From: an uncultured Muribaculaceae bacterium
GTDB taxonomy: Bacteria; Bacteroidota; Bacteroidia; Bacteroidales; Muribaculaceae
NCBI GenBank assembly: GCA_934661195.1
Contig: CAKUJD010000005.1
Span: 217,718-281,717, forward strand
DNA length: 64,000 nt
Direction of reading: 5' to 3'
Part shown: positions 52,938-61,069 of the stretch, in pieces
How the letters are laid out: each line of letters starts with the position of its first letter
How positions within the stretch are numbered: the first letter of the stretch is position 1
The notes under the pieces: model-generated
What the model was told of the DNA's origin: nothing
What the model saw: the letters and a program-made list of their open reading frames with translations, nothing else
Database searches by the model: none
Made by a program: the position numbers and the translations under genes

Positions 52938-55388
52938 ATGAAGTTAAGAAAACCAATGATTGCGGCCTTGCTGCTCACTGCACTGGCAGCGCCGCTCAGT
53001 TCCACGGCCAAGACGCAGTGGACCATCAACCAGAAAACCTACGATGTGGATACGCTCATCTATCCGCACCCCGTGGGCCCGGGCGTGATATTCGCCAAAT
53101 ACGACCTGCCCGGAATGCCGCTCAAGGTGAGCGTGATGGAGATGGATTTGAAAAACAAATACATCGACTTCGAGACATGCCTTGGCGGCGACCAGGGCGT
53201 GAAGGAGGAAAACCCGCTTAGCATGGCCCAACGCAACGACCGCCCAGGTCACGAGGTGGTGGGCGCCACCAACGGCGACTTCTATTTCTTCCAAAACCCG
53301 GTGGAAAACGGCATCCCGCGTAGCGGCCAGTTTCGCCGCGACGAGTGTGTGACCAACCCCGTGGGCCGCGCCTGCTTTGTGCTTAGCGACGACCGCCGCC
53401 CCTACATCGACCGCGTTGACTTCGCCGGCACCATCACCCACGCCGGCACCACGGTGCGCCTGCACACGGTGAACATGCAGCGCCTTGAATGGGAAGACAC
53501 ACAGGGCAACCAGATAAACCTCTACACCAACTCCTACGGACCGCAGACCGAAGACTGCTCGGGCGGCACCAAGGTGATAATCGCCCCCAAGGCCGACCCC
53601 TTCAAGTGGTGGGCCAACAGCCCCGAGACGTGCGTCGTGGAGCAGGTGATTGACGGCAAAGGCGTGACCGCCATTCCCGAGGGCAAGGCAGTGCTGTGGG
53701 CACAGGGCTCGTGCACGTCGACTCTCACGGCCATGAAGCCCGGCGATGAAATCACCATCAACCTGGGCGTGAACCTACGCGACCAGCCCGGACTGCTCAA
53801 AAACTTCAAGGAACTGATGGGCGGCAGCGACAACATAATCATGCGCAACGGCCAGGTGATCGACGAGTGGGAAGACCGCCATCCGCGCACGTGCATCGGC
53901 TTCAACGCCGACAGCACCAAAGTGTATTTCGTGGTGATCGACGGCCGCAGCATCTCGTCTACTGGCGTGTCGCTTGGCGAGGCCGCAGGCGTGTTCCTGG
54001 GCCTTGGCGCAGTTAACGCCGTCAACCTCGACGGCGGAGGCTCGTCGTGCATGGTGGTCAACGGCGAGGTGGTGAACACCCCCAGCGACGGCTCGCTGCG
54101 CGCAGTGGGCAACGGCTGCCTGCTCATCAGCAACGCCCCGGTCGACGACGCCATTGGCCAGCTTCACTTCGAGCCCCGCTGCTACAACATATCGGTGTCG
54201 GCCAAAATCAAGCCCGCCGTGTGGGGCTACAACAAATATGGCGTGCTCAAGTCGCGCGACGTGCAGGGTGTGACCTACACCTGCGACCCCGCTCTGGGCC
54301 GCATCACCCCCGAGGGCTACCTTGTGGCATCGCCCACGGCCTCGTCGGGCAACATCTATGCCGACTATAACGGCATCAAGTGCTCGCAGCGCGTGGTGGT
54401 TTACAACGCCTCCAAGGAACTGCGCGACGACAGCGTGACGGTCGACCGCAACCATAAGTATGAAATCAAGGTGCTCGGCATCAGCGGCATCAGCCGCGAC
54501 ATCGTTGATCCCTCCACAATCAGCTGGACCTCGTCCGACCCCTCGGTGTGCACTATCAGCGCCTCTGGCGAGATTGTGCCCGTGGCCGACGGCCGCGCAG
54601 TGGTCACCGGTGTGGCCGACGGCTTCAGCGACAGCCTTGTTGTGCGTGTGGAGAACCCCAAGGCCGCAGTCACCAGCGTTGAAAACGGCCCGCTCGACCC
54701 CGCCACATGGCAGGTGACACAGGCTGGCGGCAAAAATCGCGTGATGACCTCGCTCGACAACGGATTCAAGATTGAGTTCACTGGCTCGTCGTCGCGTGCG
54801 CCCTACATCAAGCTGGCCAAGAAGATGAACATGTGGGGCATGCCCGACTCGGTGCGCCTGCGCTTCAACACGGGCGGCATCACGGTGTCGCGCGTGTCGC
54901 TCAGCCTCGCCACCACCGAGGGCAAGCAGATAATAAAGAATGTTGACCTCGCCAACCTCAGCGAGGGCGAAAACGTGGTGACCCTTCCAATAAGCGAATA
55001 TTGCGACACCAGCGATTACAGCCTCTACCCGATTTCGTTCAGCTACGTGCAGTTCACGATGAAAAACATCAAGAGCGGCACAGCCTACACCTTCAGCGTG
55101 CCGGGCATCGAGCTGATGTACGGCAAAGGGCCGCAGACGGGCGTCACCACCATTGCGGCCGATGCAGCCAAGGCTGCTCCCAGCGTCTACCCCAACCCCG
55201 TTGAGGCCGGAGCCGCAGTGCGCCTGGCTGGAGCCGAGGGCAAGGTGAGCGTCTACAACACCGCAGGCCAGCTGGTGAAGGAAGTCACCGTCGACGCCAG
55301 CGGCACACTCAGCACCGCCGGAATGCAGCCGGGCATCTACCTGCTGCGCCTGGCCGGCGGCTCCACCGTCCGCCTCATGGTGAAGTAG
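52938..55388 (+). CDS. NAGPA family protein, paralogue F (divergent)
   Basis: A 816-residue secreted protein and the most divergent of the six. It keeps TNGDFYFF near 112, HPRTCIGFNADS near 320, VVIDGRSISSTG near 334, DGGGSSCMV near 364 and PSDGSLRAVGNG, but its N-terminal 90 residues and the 120-290 region differ from the others (DTLIYPHPVGPGV, WEDTQGNQINLYTN). A Big_2-like domain, a RLRFNTGG-containing beta domain and a Por-type tail (VYNTAGQLVKEV...GIYLLRLAGG) follow. I used ATG at 52938; a TTG lies two codons upstream. Confidence 0.83.
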   Translation: MKLRKPMIAALLLTALAAPLSSTAKTQWTINQKTYDVDTLIYPHPVGPGVIFAKYDLPGMPLKVSVMEMDLKNKYIDFETCLGGDQGVKEENPLSMAQRNDRPGHEVVGATNGDFYFFQNPVENGIPRSGQFRRDECVTNPVGRACFVLSDDRRPYIDRVDFAGTITHAGTTVRLHTVNMQRLEWEDTQGNQINLYTNSYGPQTEDCSGGTKVIIAPKADPFKWWANSPETCVVEQVIDGKGVTAIPEGKAVLWAQGSCTSTLTAMKPGDEITINLGVNLRDQPGLLKNFKELMGGSDNIIMRNGQVIDEWEDRHPRTCIGFNADSTKVYFVVIDGRSISSTGVSLGEAAGVFLGLGAVNAVNLDGGGSSCMVVNGEVVNTPSDGSLRAVGNGCLLISNAPVDDAIGQLHFEPRCYNISVSAKIKPAVWGYNKYGVLKSRDVQGVTYTCDPALGRITPEGYLVASPTASSGNIYADYNGIKCSQRVVVYNASKELRDDSVTVDRNHKYEIKVLGISGISRDIVDPSTISWTSSDPSVCTISASGEIVPVADGRAVVTGVADGFSDSLVVRVENPKAAVTSVENGPLDPATWQVTQAGGKNRVMTSLDNGFKIEFTGSSSRAPYIKLAKKMNMWGMPDSVRLRFNTGGITVSRVSLSLATTEGKQIIKNVDLANLSEGENVVTLPISEYCDTSDYSLYPISFSYVQFTMKNIKSGTAYTFSVPGIELMYGKGPQTGVTTIAADAAKAAPSVYPNPVEAGAAVRLAGAEGKVSVYNTAGQLVKEVTVDASGTLSTAGMQPGIYLLRLAGGSTVRLMVK

Positions 55389-55413
55389 CCATTTTTACCC
55401 ATCTATCATAGCG

Positions 55414-55449
55414 AAAGCACCGCCAAGCTGCATTGCTGGCGGTGCTTTT
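55414..55449 (+). terminator. terminator after NAGPA paralogue F
   Basis: AAAGCACCGCC (55414-55424) pairs with GGCGGTGCTTT (55438-55448). It can also serve the convergent glutaredoxin-like gene. Confidence 0.75.
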
Positions 55450-55474
55450 GTCGTGTATGTGTGCGGCATGGCGG

Positions 55475-55780
55475 TCAGCAGCCCGAGCCGTCGAGGGCGC
55501 ACGCCTCGCCGGCGGCCATCGGGCGTGCCTTGAGTCCCGCGTCGGCAGGGTCGAGGGTGACGGTGCCGTCGGGCATCACAAAGCAGGGTATTCCTGCCTG
55601 GCCGTGGCGTCGCGCGCTGGCAAAGGCCGCGTTGCCGTCGCGCAAGCGCAGGAATTCCTTTAGCAGCCTCACATCACTGCCAATGTCGATCACTTGAAAC
55701 CGCGCATCGCCCTTCGCCTGAGCCTCGACAAACGCGCAGTCGGGGCACGAGGGCATTCCATAAATCCGTATCATCTTCAA
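55475..55780 (-). CDS. glutaredoxin-like thiol oxidoreductase
   Basis: A 101-residue protein with a thioredoxin-fold start MIRIYGMPSCPDC: redox cysteines C12 and C15 (CPDC). A GIPCFV segment in the middle gives the conserved cis-Pro position, and the C-terminus has two more Cys (EACALDGSGC). It is slightly longer than standard glutaredoxin. Target unknown. ATG at 55780 or 55774. A minus-strand -7 box TATCTTTG is at 55806-55813. Confidence 0.8.
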   Translation of the reverse strand: MKMIRIYGMPSCPDCAFVEAQAKGDARFQVIDIGSDVRLLKEFLRLRDGNAAFASARRHGQAGIPCFVMPDGTVTLDPADAGLKARPMAAGEACALDGSGC

Positions 55781-55988
55781 TTAACTTTTTGTGATTTACT
55801 TGCCGCAAAGATAATGCAAACCGAATGCAGAAAGTCAAGCTCGCTTGAACTTTTTGCTGAGGTGCAGCTTATCTTATTCAAATACACTACACAATTCTGT
55901 CCCAACCATAATGCAGACGTGGCGTGTGCGGCACTTTGTTGTGTTTCTATCTTCTCTATAGCCATGAAATTCGTGGGGTGGGGCGCAT

Positions 55989-56064
55989 AAAAAAAGTAAA
56001 TCCCAGACATCAACGTCCAGGATTGCTTGACTAATTAACCTTTTAATACCATTAACATAAACCT
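55989..56064 (-). ncRNA. candidate small-RNA unit 2b (tandem, no own promoter seen)
   Basis: Read on the minus strand, a core ATGGTATTAAAAGGTTAAT resembles that of unit 2a. It is followed by a 10-bp hairpin (56015-56024 with 55999-56008, two G-U pairs, 6-nt loop) and TTACTTTTTTT. It begins directly after the terminator of unit 2a, so it would be reached only by read-through. Confidence 0.35.
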
Positions 56065-56072
56065 TAACAATG

Positions 56073-56140
56073 AAAAAAAACGTTGCCGTCGTCACGACGC
56101 CTCGGATTTTTATTAACCTTAAAAACTAATACCATGAAAA
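56073..56140 (-). ncRNA. candidate small RNA, unit 2a
   Basis: A predicted minus-strand transcript of about 68 nt starts after the promoter at 56147-56177 and ends in a hairpin (CGTCG/CGACG, TGA loop) with T8 at 56073-56080. Its core TTTTCATGGTATTAG then TTTTTAAGGTT matches copy 1 near 1.65 kb while the hairpins differ. It lies in a 538-bp gap without a clear gene. The plus strand has a 35-codon ORF (56134-56241, MKTDTKVRALCRFAKHL...) starting in the core, with a hydrophobic C-terminal half, as an alternative reading. Confidence 0.45.
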
Positions 56141-56146
56141 CCGATA

Positions 56147-56177
56147 CAAAGGTACGCGCATTATGCCGTTTTGCAAA
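56147..56177 (-). promoter_or_regulatory. promoter of small-RNA unit 2a
   Basis: Minus-strand TTTG (56174-56177), 19-bp spacer, TACCTTTG (56147-56154): a perfect Bacteroidetes promoter with no protein gene next downstream. Confidence 0.6.
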
Positions 56178-56247
56178 ACATTTGGCAATAATAATGTGCC
56201 TTGTTAACTTTAATTACGCCTTTGCCTTCATTTTGGCATAAAATTGA

Positions 56248-56283
56248 CCGCCGGTGAACGTTTGTTAATACTTTCATCGGCGG
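56248..56283 (-). terminator. terminator of the btuB-btuG operon
   Basis: CCGCCG and TGAA pair with CGGCGG and TTCA with one mismatch (arms 56248-56258, 56273-56283), 36 bp past the last gene. Confidence 0.6.
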
Positions 56284-56318
56284 CTTTAATACTAATTAAA
56301 TATGGTAGGGGGTGCGCC

Positions 56319-57536
56319 TCAGCGCACAAACTTCACTGCCTCGGTGGCGGTGCGCAGCACATACACGCCCGGGGCCAGGCTGCTCAAGTCGTGGCTGCTG
56401 TCGCCCTCTGGCAGGCTGAGGGTGGCCACTTGCGCGCCGCTCAGGGCGTAGATGCGCGCCTGGGTGGCCTGGGCGGCGTTGCGCACGGCTAGTGTGCCGG
56501 CTGCCGAGCGCAGCAGCGTCAGGTTGTGCAGGTCGCGGCTAACGCTCTGCACTCCGCTGGCCTTGGGGTGGAGGTCTTCGGCGCCGATGATTTCGGTCGA
56601 GGTCTCGCCCAGCCAGCCGCAAGCCTGGTTGACGGCGCTATACACCTTCACAAAGTCGATGTAGTCGAGCTTCACTGCGCGACCCTCGCTGTCGACGGCC
56701 CAGTCGATCTTCAGGCCGGGATCGGTGAGGTTGGGGCGGTTGTCCACATAACCCCAGGCATAGAAGCGCTGCACCCAGTAGCTGCCGTTGCCGCTCTCAT
56801 CGGTGGCGTTGCACGGCAGCTTTGCTCCTCTGAAGGTGAGTGTGGCCGAGTCGGCCAGCCATTCGGGCCAGTAGCTTTGGGTGTGATACTGGTTGCGCCA
56901 CATGTAGCCCTTCACGCTGTCGGGGTTCATGCTGTCGTTGCTGGTCCAGCGAATGTAGGTGGTGTCGGGAAACATAATGGGGTTCTCCTTGCTTGGGGTG
57001 GGCACCTTGTCGGCTGCGGGTTGATAGTATGTGATCACGTAGTCGTGCTGGGTGCGCGGGTTGTTGTATTCGCTGCCCGCCAGCTCATACCACGGGTCGT
57101 CGGGAATGCCGTTGTGGTTCAGGTCCTGGCTCACCATCACGATGCCCGGCTCGCTGCTGCCACCCTGCGCTGACGACTCTTCGGCCTGGAAGGCGTTGCC
57201 GTCGATTTTAAGGTCGTAGGCTCCTGGCACGTTTATCACCGGGTGGTCGAAGCCAAACACTATGTAGCCGCCGTATCCGCCGAGCGTCACCAGCTGGCGC
57301 GGGTTGTAGACCATGGAGTCTTCCTCGTCGTCGTAATACTTCACAAGGCGCGCCTCCACCTTCTCGATTATTTTCTCCTTGGTGTTGCCCTCCACATATT
57401 TGGGCATCGCGTTGACAAACTGCCCGGGGGCGGGCTGAAAGTCATAAACCTTGGCCATGTAGGGGCTGTTGTCGGCATACGCCATTCCGGCTACGGCCAG
57501 CAGCAGCGCAGTGGCGGGTAAAAAAAGTTTGTTCAT
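56319..57536 (-). CDS. secreted protein of the B12 operon with Por/T9SS-like tail
   Basis: The 405-residue protein has a signal peptide (GMAYA, about 21). The main domain (about 22-310) has LGGYGGYIVFGFDHPV, GAYDLKIDGNAF, DLNHNGIPDDPWYELAGSEY (a Ca-binding-like loop) and WAVDSEGRAVKLDYIDFVKVYSAVN. This type of protein is common in Bacteroidota B12 loci, where related surface proteins have been shown to bind corrinoids; direct binding here is inference. The tail (IYALSGAQVATL...GVYVLRTATEAVKFVR) is sorting-like. Third gene after btuB and btuG, 29 bp after btuG. Confidence 0.75.
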   Translation of the reverse strand: MNKLFLPATALLLAVAGMAYADNSPYMAKVYDFQPAPGQFVNAMPKYVEGNTKEKIIEKVEARLVKYYDDEEDSMVYNPRQLVTLGGYGGYIVFGFDHPVINVPGAYDLKIDGNAFQAEESSAQGGSSEPGIVMVSQDLNHNGIPDDPWYELAGSEYNNPRTQHDYVITYYQPAADKVPTPSKENPIMFPDTTYIRWTSNDSMNPDSVKGYMWRNQYHTQSYWPEWLADSATLTFRGAKLPCNATDESGNGSYWVQRFYAWGYVDNRPNLTDPGLKIDWAVDSEGRAVKLDYIDFVKVYSAVNQACGWLGETSTEIIGAEDLHPKASGVQSVSRDLHNLTLLRSAAGTLAVRNAAQATQARIYALSGAQVATLSLPEGDSSHDLSSLAPGVYVLRTATEAVKFVR

Positions 57537-57565
57537 ATGCTATAATTGTTGCTTTTGTTGTGTCG

Positions 57566-58750
57566 TTAGTGCTCGTTCTCGTTGCGGCCCAGAAACACGA
57601 AGTGGGCCGGGATGTCGCCCGTGCGCACGTTCCACTTCATCTGGCCGTCGGGCCCGAAGCAGTAGAGGCGCCCGGGGCTCACGTAGTCTTTGGCGTCGGT
57701 CACCATGATGTCTTTGGTTATCGGGTTCACGGCCACGCCATATGGCTTCTCTATTTTGCTGCCGGTGCCGTCTTTTATGAAGCAGGTGTCCACCACCTGC
57801 ATGGTGAGGGTGTTTATTATCTGGTATAGCGGCTTGGCGTTGCCGCCCGTCACATAGCTCCAGTCGCTGCTCACCACATACAGCGAGTCGCCGTCCATCC
57901 AGCAGCTGCTGGCGCGGCAGTCCATGCGCTTCACAATGCGCCCTTTGCGTGTGTCGTAGGCATAGATGTCGCTGGGGTTGCTGTAGTAGTCGCCGCGCGA
58001 GGTCACCCACAGCACACCGCGGCGGTCGGCCACCACGCCCAGCAGGTTGATGGCAATGGGTATGCGAGCCTCCTCCTTGAAGGTGGCCAGGTCAATCACC
58101 GACAGCGTGTTTTCGTAGTTGGGCACCATGTATCCGCCCGAGTTGGCCACATATATCTTGCCTCCGGCTATGTCGAGCTGGTCGGGCTGGAAGCCCACCA
58201 CGCAGGTGTCCACCACCTCGAGCGTGGCGGTGTCCACCTTGGCCACATAGCCGCGCTGCTTGTAGTTGGGGTCGATCACCACGGGGCCGGCATAGCTGGT
58301 CACGTAGGCATAGCCGCCGTAGAACTTTATGAAGCGGCAGTTGGGAATGTTCACCTGCCCGATGCGGCGGCAGTTGTTGCGGTCCATCACCTCCACCTTG
58401 TTCGAGCAGTTTATCACGCAATAAAGGCGGCTGCCGTATATGCCTGCGTCGTTGCCCACGTCGCCCATCTCCTTGGGCACGGTGGGGTTGGCGTTGGCAT
58501 ATATGTTGCGCGTGTAGCGCCCCGTGGCGTAGTCGTAGTAGTCGAGCGTCGACTTGTTGCTGCCCATGTTGCCCTCGTTCAGCAGGTAGAAGCCGCTCAC
58601 ACTTGTGTATTCGGGCTGGCTCACGGGCACCGTCTCGGGAATGAACACCACATCGTCGTCGCGGCACGCCGTGAGCGTGGCAAGCAGGACAGCCGCCATG
58701 GCTGCCGCCCACCTCGCAAGGCGCCTGCTGTGCATTGTGCTATGTTTCAT
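57566..58750 (-). CDS. btuG: BtuG-like surface lipoprotein (cobalamin-binding propeller)
   Basis: The 394-residue lipoprotein has lipobox LTAC (Cys29) followed by RDDD, which fits surface export. The seven-bladed propeller family is clear from FYLLNEGNMGSNKSTLDYYD, NPTVPKEMGDVGNDAGIYG, YCVINCSNKVEVMD and later KIYVANSGGYMV. BtuG2 of Bacteroides thetaiotaomicron is a very tight B12 binder that caps BtuB and strips B12 from host intrinsic factor. I chose MKHSTMHSRR at 58750, 4 bp after the btuB stop. Part of the riboswitch operon. Confidence 0.88.
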   Translation of the reverse strand: MKHSTMHSRRLARWAAAMAAVLLATLTACRDDDVVFIPETVPVSQPEYTSVSGFYLLNEGNMGSNKSTLDYYDYATGRYTRNIYANANPTVPKEMGDVGNDAGIYGSRLYCVINCSNKVEVMDRNNCRRIGQVNIPNCRFIKFYGGYAYVTSYAGPVVIDPNYKQRGYVAKVDTATLEVVDTCVVGFQPDQLDIAGGKIYVANSGGYMVPNYENTLSVIDLATFKEEARIPIAINLLGVVADRRGVLWVTSRGDYYSNPSDIYAYDTRKGRIVKRMDCRASSCWMDGDSLYVVSSDWSYVTGGNAKPLYQIINTLTMQVVDTCFIKDGTGSKIEKPYGVAVNPITKDIMVTDAKDYVSPGRLYCFGPDGQMKWNVRTGDIPAHFVFLGRNENEH

Positions 58751-58754
58751 TTGC

Positions 58755-60824
58755 TTATATGTCAAATTTTAGAATCACCTTGTAGTTGCGCCCCGGCATG
58801 GGGTAGTTGAGTATCACATCGTAGTACTGGTTGAAGAGGTTGTTCACCTCCAGCGTCAGCTTGAGCCACGTCTTGCCCAGGGCAAAGCGGTAGCTGGCCG
58901 AGACGTCGTGGGTGTACCACGGCTGCTCGTGGTTGGCCGGAATGTTGGCGCTGGTGTGGTAGCGCTCGCCCACGTATATGAAGCTGTAGTTGGCCTCAAG
59001 GTTGAGCCACTGGCCGTGCACCACAGCCGAGCCGCTGTGCCACGGTATGTAGGCAATCTGGCCCTTGTAGGTGCCTCCGTCACCGCAGTCGGCCGGGTTG
59101 CTGTAGTCCTGCGCGCGCTGGTAGGTGTAGTTGAGGTTGAGGTCGAGGTTCACGTGCTGCGGCAGCCTTATGCCGCAGCGCGCCGTCAGGTCGATGCCGC
59201 GAATCTTCACCTTGCCTATGTTCATCATCATCCAGCGGTATTGTCCCGTGCCCTTGGGCACGGCTATGATTTTGTCGGTCACATAGTTGTAGTATGCGTC
59301 GGCCGTCAGCTTGATGCCGCTCACCAGCCCCTCCTCGCGGTAGCGCTGATATTGGATGCCCACATTGTATTGCGTGGCATACTCTGGCCGCAGGTTGGCG
59401 TTGCCAATGTCGGTGTAGTAGAGGTCGTTGAACGTGGGCATGCGGAATATGCGCTTGTAGAAGGCGCGCACGTTGAAGTCGTATCGCGCCATGGGCTGCC
59501 AGCTGACGAACACGGCCGGCGTGAGCCTGCTGGTGCTGTGACGGTTGTGGCTGGCCACCACGCCGTCGCCCGAACGCACGGTGTAGAGGTCGCGCACAAA
59601 GGTGTGCAGCAGGCTGGCCTGCGCCTTCAGGCGGTGCCAGGTGTAGGCCGTGGCCAGGGCCGTGAGCGCAGTGTGGCGGGTGGGGTAGGCGAAGTTCACC
59701 AGTGTGGAGTTCAGGTAGTTCCACTGGTAGTCGGTCGAGAGGTCCACGTCCCAGTCGCGCGCCAGGGTCAGCTTCTGCGCCACCGAGGCATATATCTCGT
59801 CTTGCCAAAAGCGGTTGTTGATGTACATGAGCGTAGTGTCGGGGTTGAGGTAGCGCATGTAGTCGCGCGCATACTTGGCGCTGGCCAGCAGCTCGTAGCG
59901 CTCGCCCATCTTCTTCTGGAATGCTCCCTGGGCAAAGAAGTTGCGGTCCCACTGCCGCTGCGCCGTCTTCCACACGTTGTTCACAATGGCTCCCGGAATG
60001 CCCTTCTCGCTGTCGTAGTAGTAGAACTTGGCGTTCCAGCGGCCCTCGTCAAGCGTGCCAAACAGGCCGCCCTCCACGCGCCACGACTGTATGTCGCCGT
60101 TATGGCGAGTGGCCGTGGTGTCCCACGCCAGGGTGCCGTCGCTGAAGCGTTTGCGGTAGCGGAAACGGTAGCGCCCCGTGGCGTAGGTGTATTCGGCATT
60201 GAGCGCCATGCTCACGCGGCGGCTCAGCTTCTGCTCCCAGCGCACGCTGGGGTTGGCCAGGCCAAACGAGCCGGTGCGGAAGGTGACGTTGAGGTTGGTG
60301 CGCCGCCCGGCGGTGAATGCCGGCCGCCGCGTGCGCAGATATATGCTGCCAGCCGACCCGAAGTCGCGCGCCGGCTGGAATATCTCGCTCTTCTGGCCGT
60401 TGTAGAGCGAAATCTCCTCGATGTTGTCGAGCGAAAACTTGCCCAGGTCAATCTGGCCGTTTTGAGCATTGCCAAGCTGTATGCCGTCGTAGAACACACC
60501 CATGTGGTTGGTGCCCATCGAGCGTATGTCCACCGTCTTGATGCCGCCTACTCCGCCGTAGTCCTTGATTTGCACACCGCTGAAGTAGCGTATGGCGTCG
60601 GCCACCGAGTGGCTGTTGAGCGACTCCAGCTGGGCACCCTTGAGCGTCTGCGCCGGAATCACCTCCTCGTAGGGGCGCACGCCATACACCGTCACCTCGC
60701 GCAGGTGCTGCACCGAGTCGAGTCGGCTTGTCTCCTTGGCCTGTGCCGGCGTTTGCGCCGCCGCCCCCGCTGCCGAGAGCAGGGCGGCGATTGCTGATAA
60801 TAGTATGTGGAGTGGAGTGTGCAT
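58755..60824 (-). CDS. btuB: BtuB-like TonB-dependent cobalamin receptor
   Basis: The 689-residue outer-membrane receptor has a signal peptide (GAAAQ, about 24), a TonB-box region (REVTVYGVRP, near 42-51), a plug (SVADAIRYFSGVQIKDYGG, VDIRSMGTNHMGVFYDGIQLGNAQNG) and a beta-barrel ending NYKVILKFDI. It lies under a cobalamin riboswitch and next to btuG, so corrinoid import is its likely job. No btuCDF genes are in the window. Confidence 0.92.
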   Translation of the reverse strand: MHTPLHILLSAIAALLSAAGAAAQTPAQAKETSRLDSVQHLREVTVYGVRPYEEVIPAQTLKGAQLESLNSHSVADAIRYFSGVQIKDYGGVGGIKTVDIRSMGTNHMGVFYDGIQLGNAQNGQIDLGKFSLDNIEEISLYNGQKSEIFQPARDFGSAGSIYLRTRRPAFTAGRRTNLNVTFRTGSFGLANPSVRWEQKLSRRVSMALNAEYTYATGRYRFRYRKRFSDGTLAWDTTATRHNGDIQSWRVEGGLFGTLDEGRWNAKFYYYDSEKGIPGAIVNNVWKTAQRQWDRNFFAQGAFQKKMGERYELLASAKYARDYMRYLNPDTTLMYINNRFWQDEIYASVAQKLTLARDWDVDLSTDYQWNYLNSTLVNFAYPTRHTALTALATAYTWHRLKAQASLLHTFVRDLYTVRSGDGVVASHNRHSTSRLTPAVFVSWQPMARYDFNVRAFYKRIFRMPTFNDLYYTDIGNANLRPEYATQYNVGIQYQRYREEGLVSGIKLTADAYYNYVTDKIIAVPKGTGQYRWMMMNIGKVKIRGIDLTARCGIRLPQHVNLDLNLNYTYQRAQDYSNPADCGDGGTYKGQIAYIPWHSGSAVVHGQWLNLEANYSFIYVGERYHTSANIPANHEQPWYTHDVSASYRFALGKTWLKLTLEVNNLFNQYYDVILNYPMPGRNYKVILKFDI

Positions 60825-61069
60825 GCCTGTAAAGAGTCAATTTTGCATTATCGTGGCAGAGGGCCGCTGATGCCTTATCTCTCTCTGCGCGGTTCAAAAA
60901 ACAATAAAAAGTCGGTTGGCAAAAAAGTCGATGGCGTGCACAGGAAAATGGCTGCATAAGCCAGCCGCGGCCAGCGCATTGTGGCACACAGCTGTCATAT
61001 AGGTCTGTCTTGTTAGCGCGTCGGGGCCATAGTCGCGTAAGCCGTCCATGCGTCATCCTTATTTTGCAG

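Noticed and set aside
60448..61056. 202-codon minus-strand ORF across the btuB leader and 5' end
   Set aside because: It is out of frame with btuB for most of its length, and the btuB frame has signal peptide and plug motifs. Only the shorter leader ORF is kept as a weak possibility.
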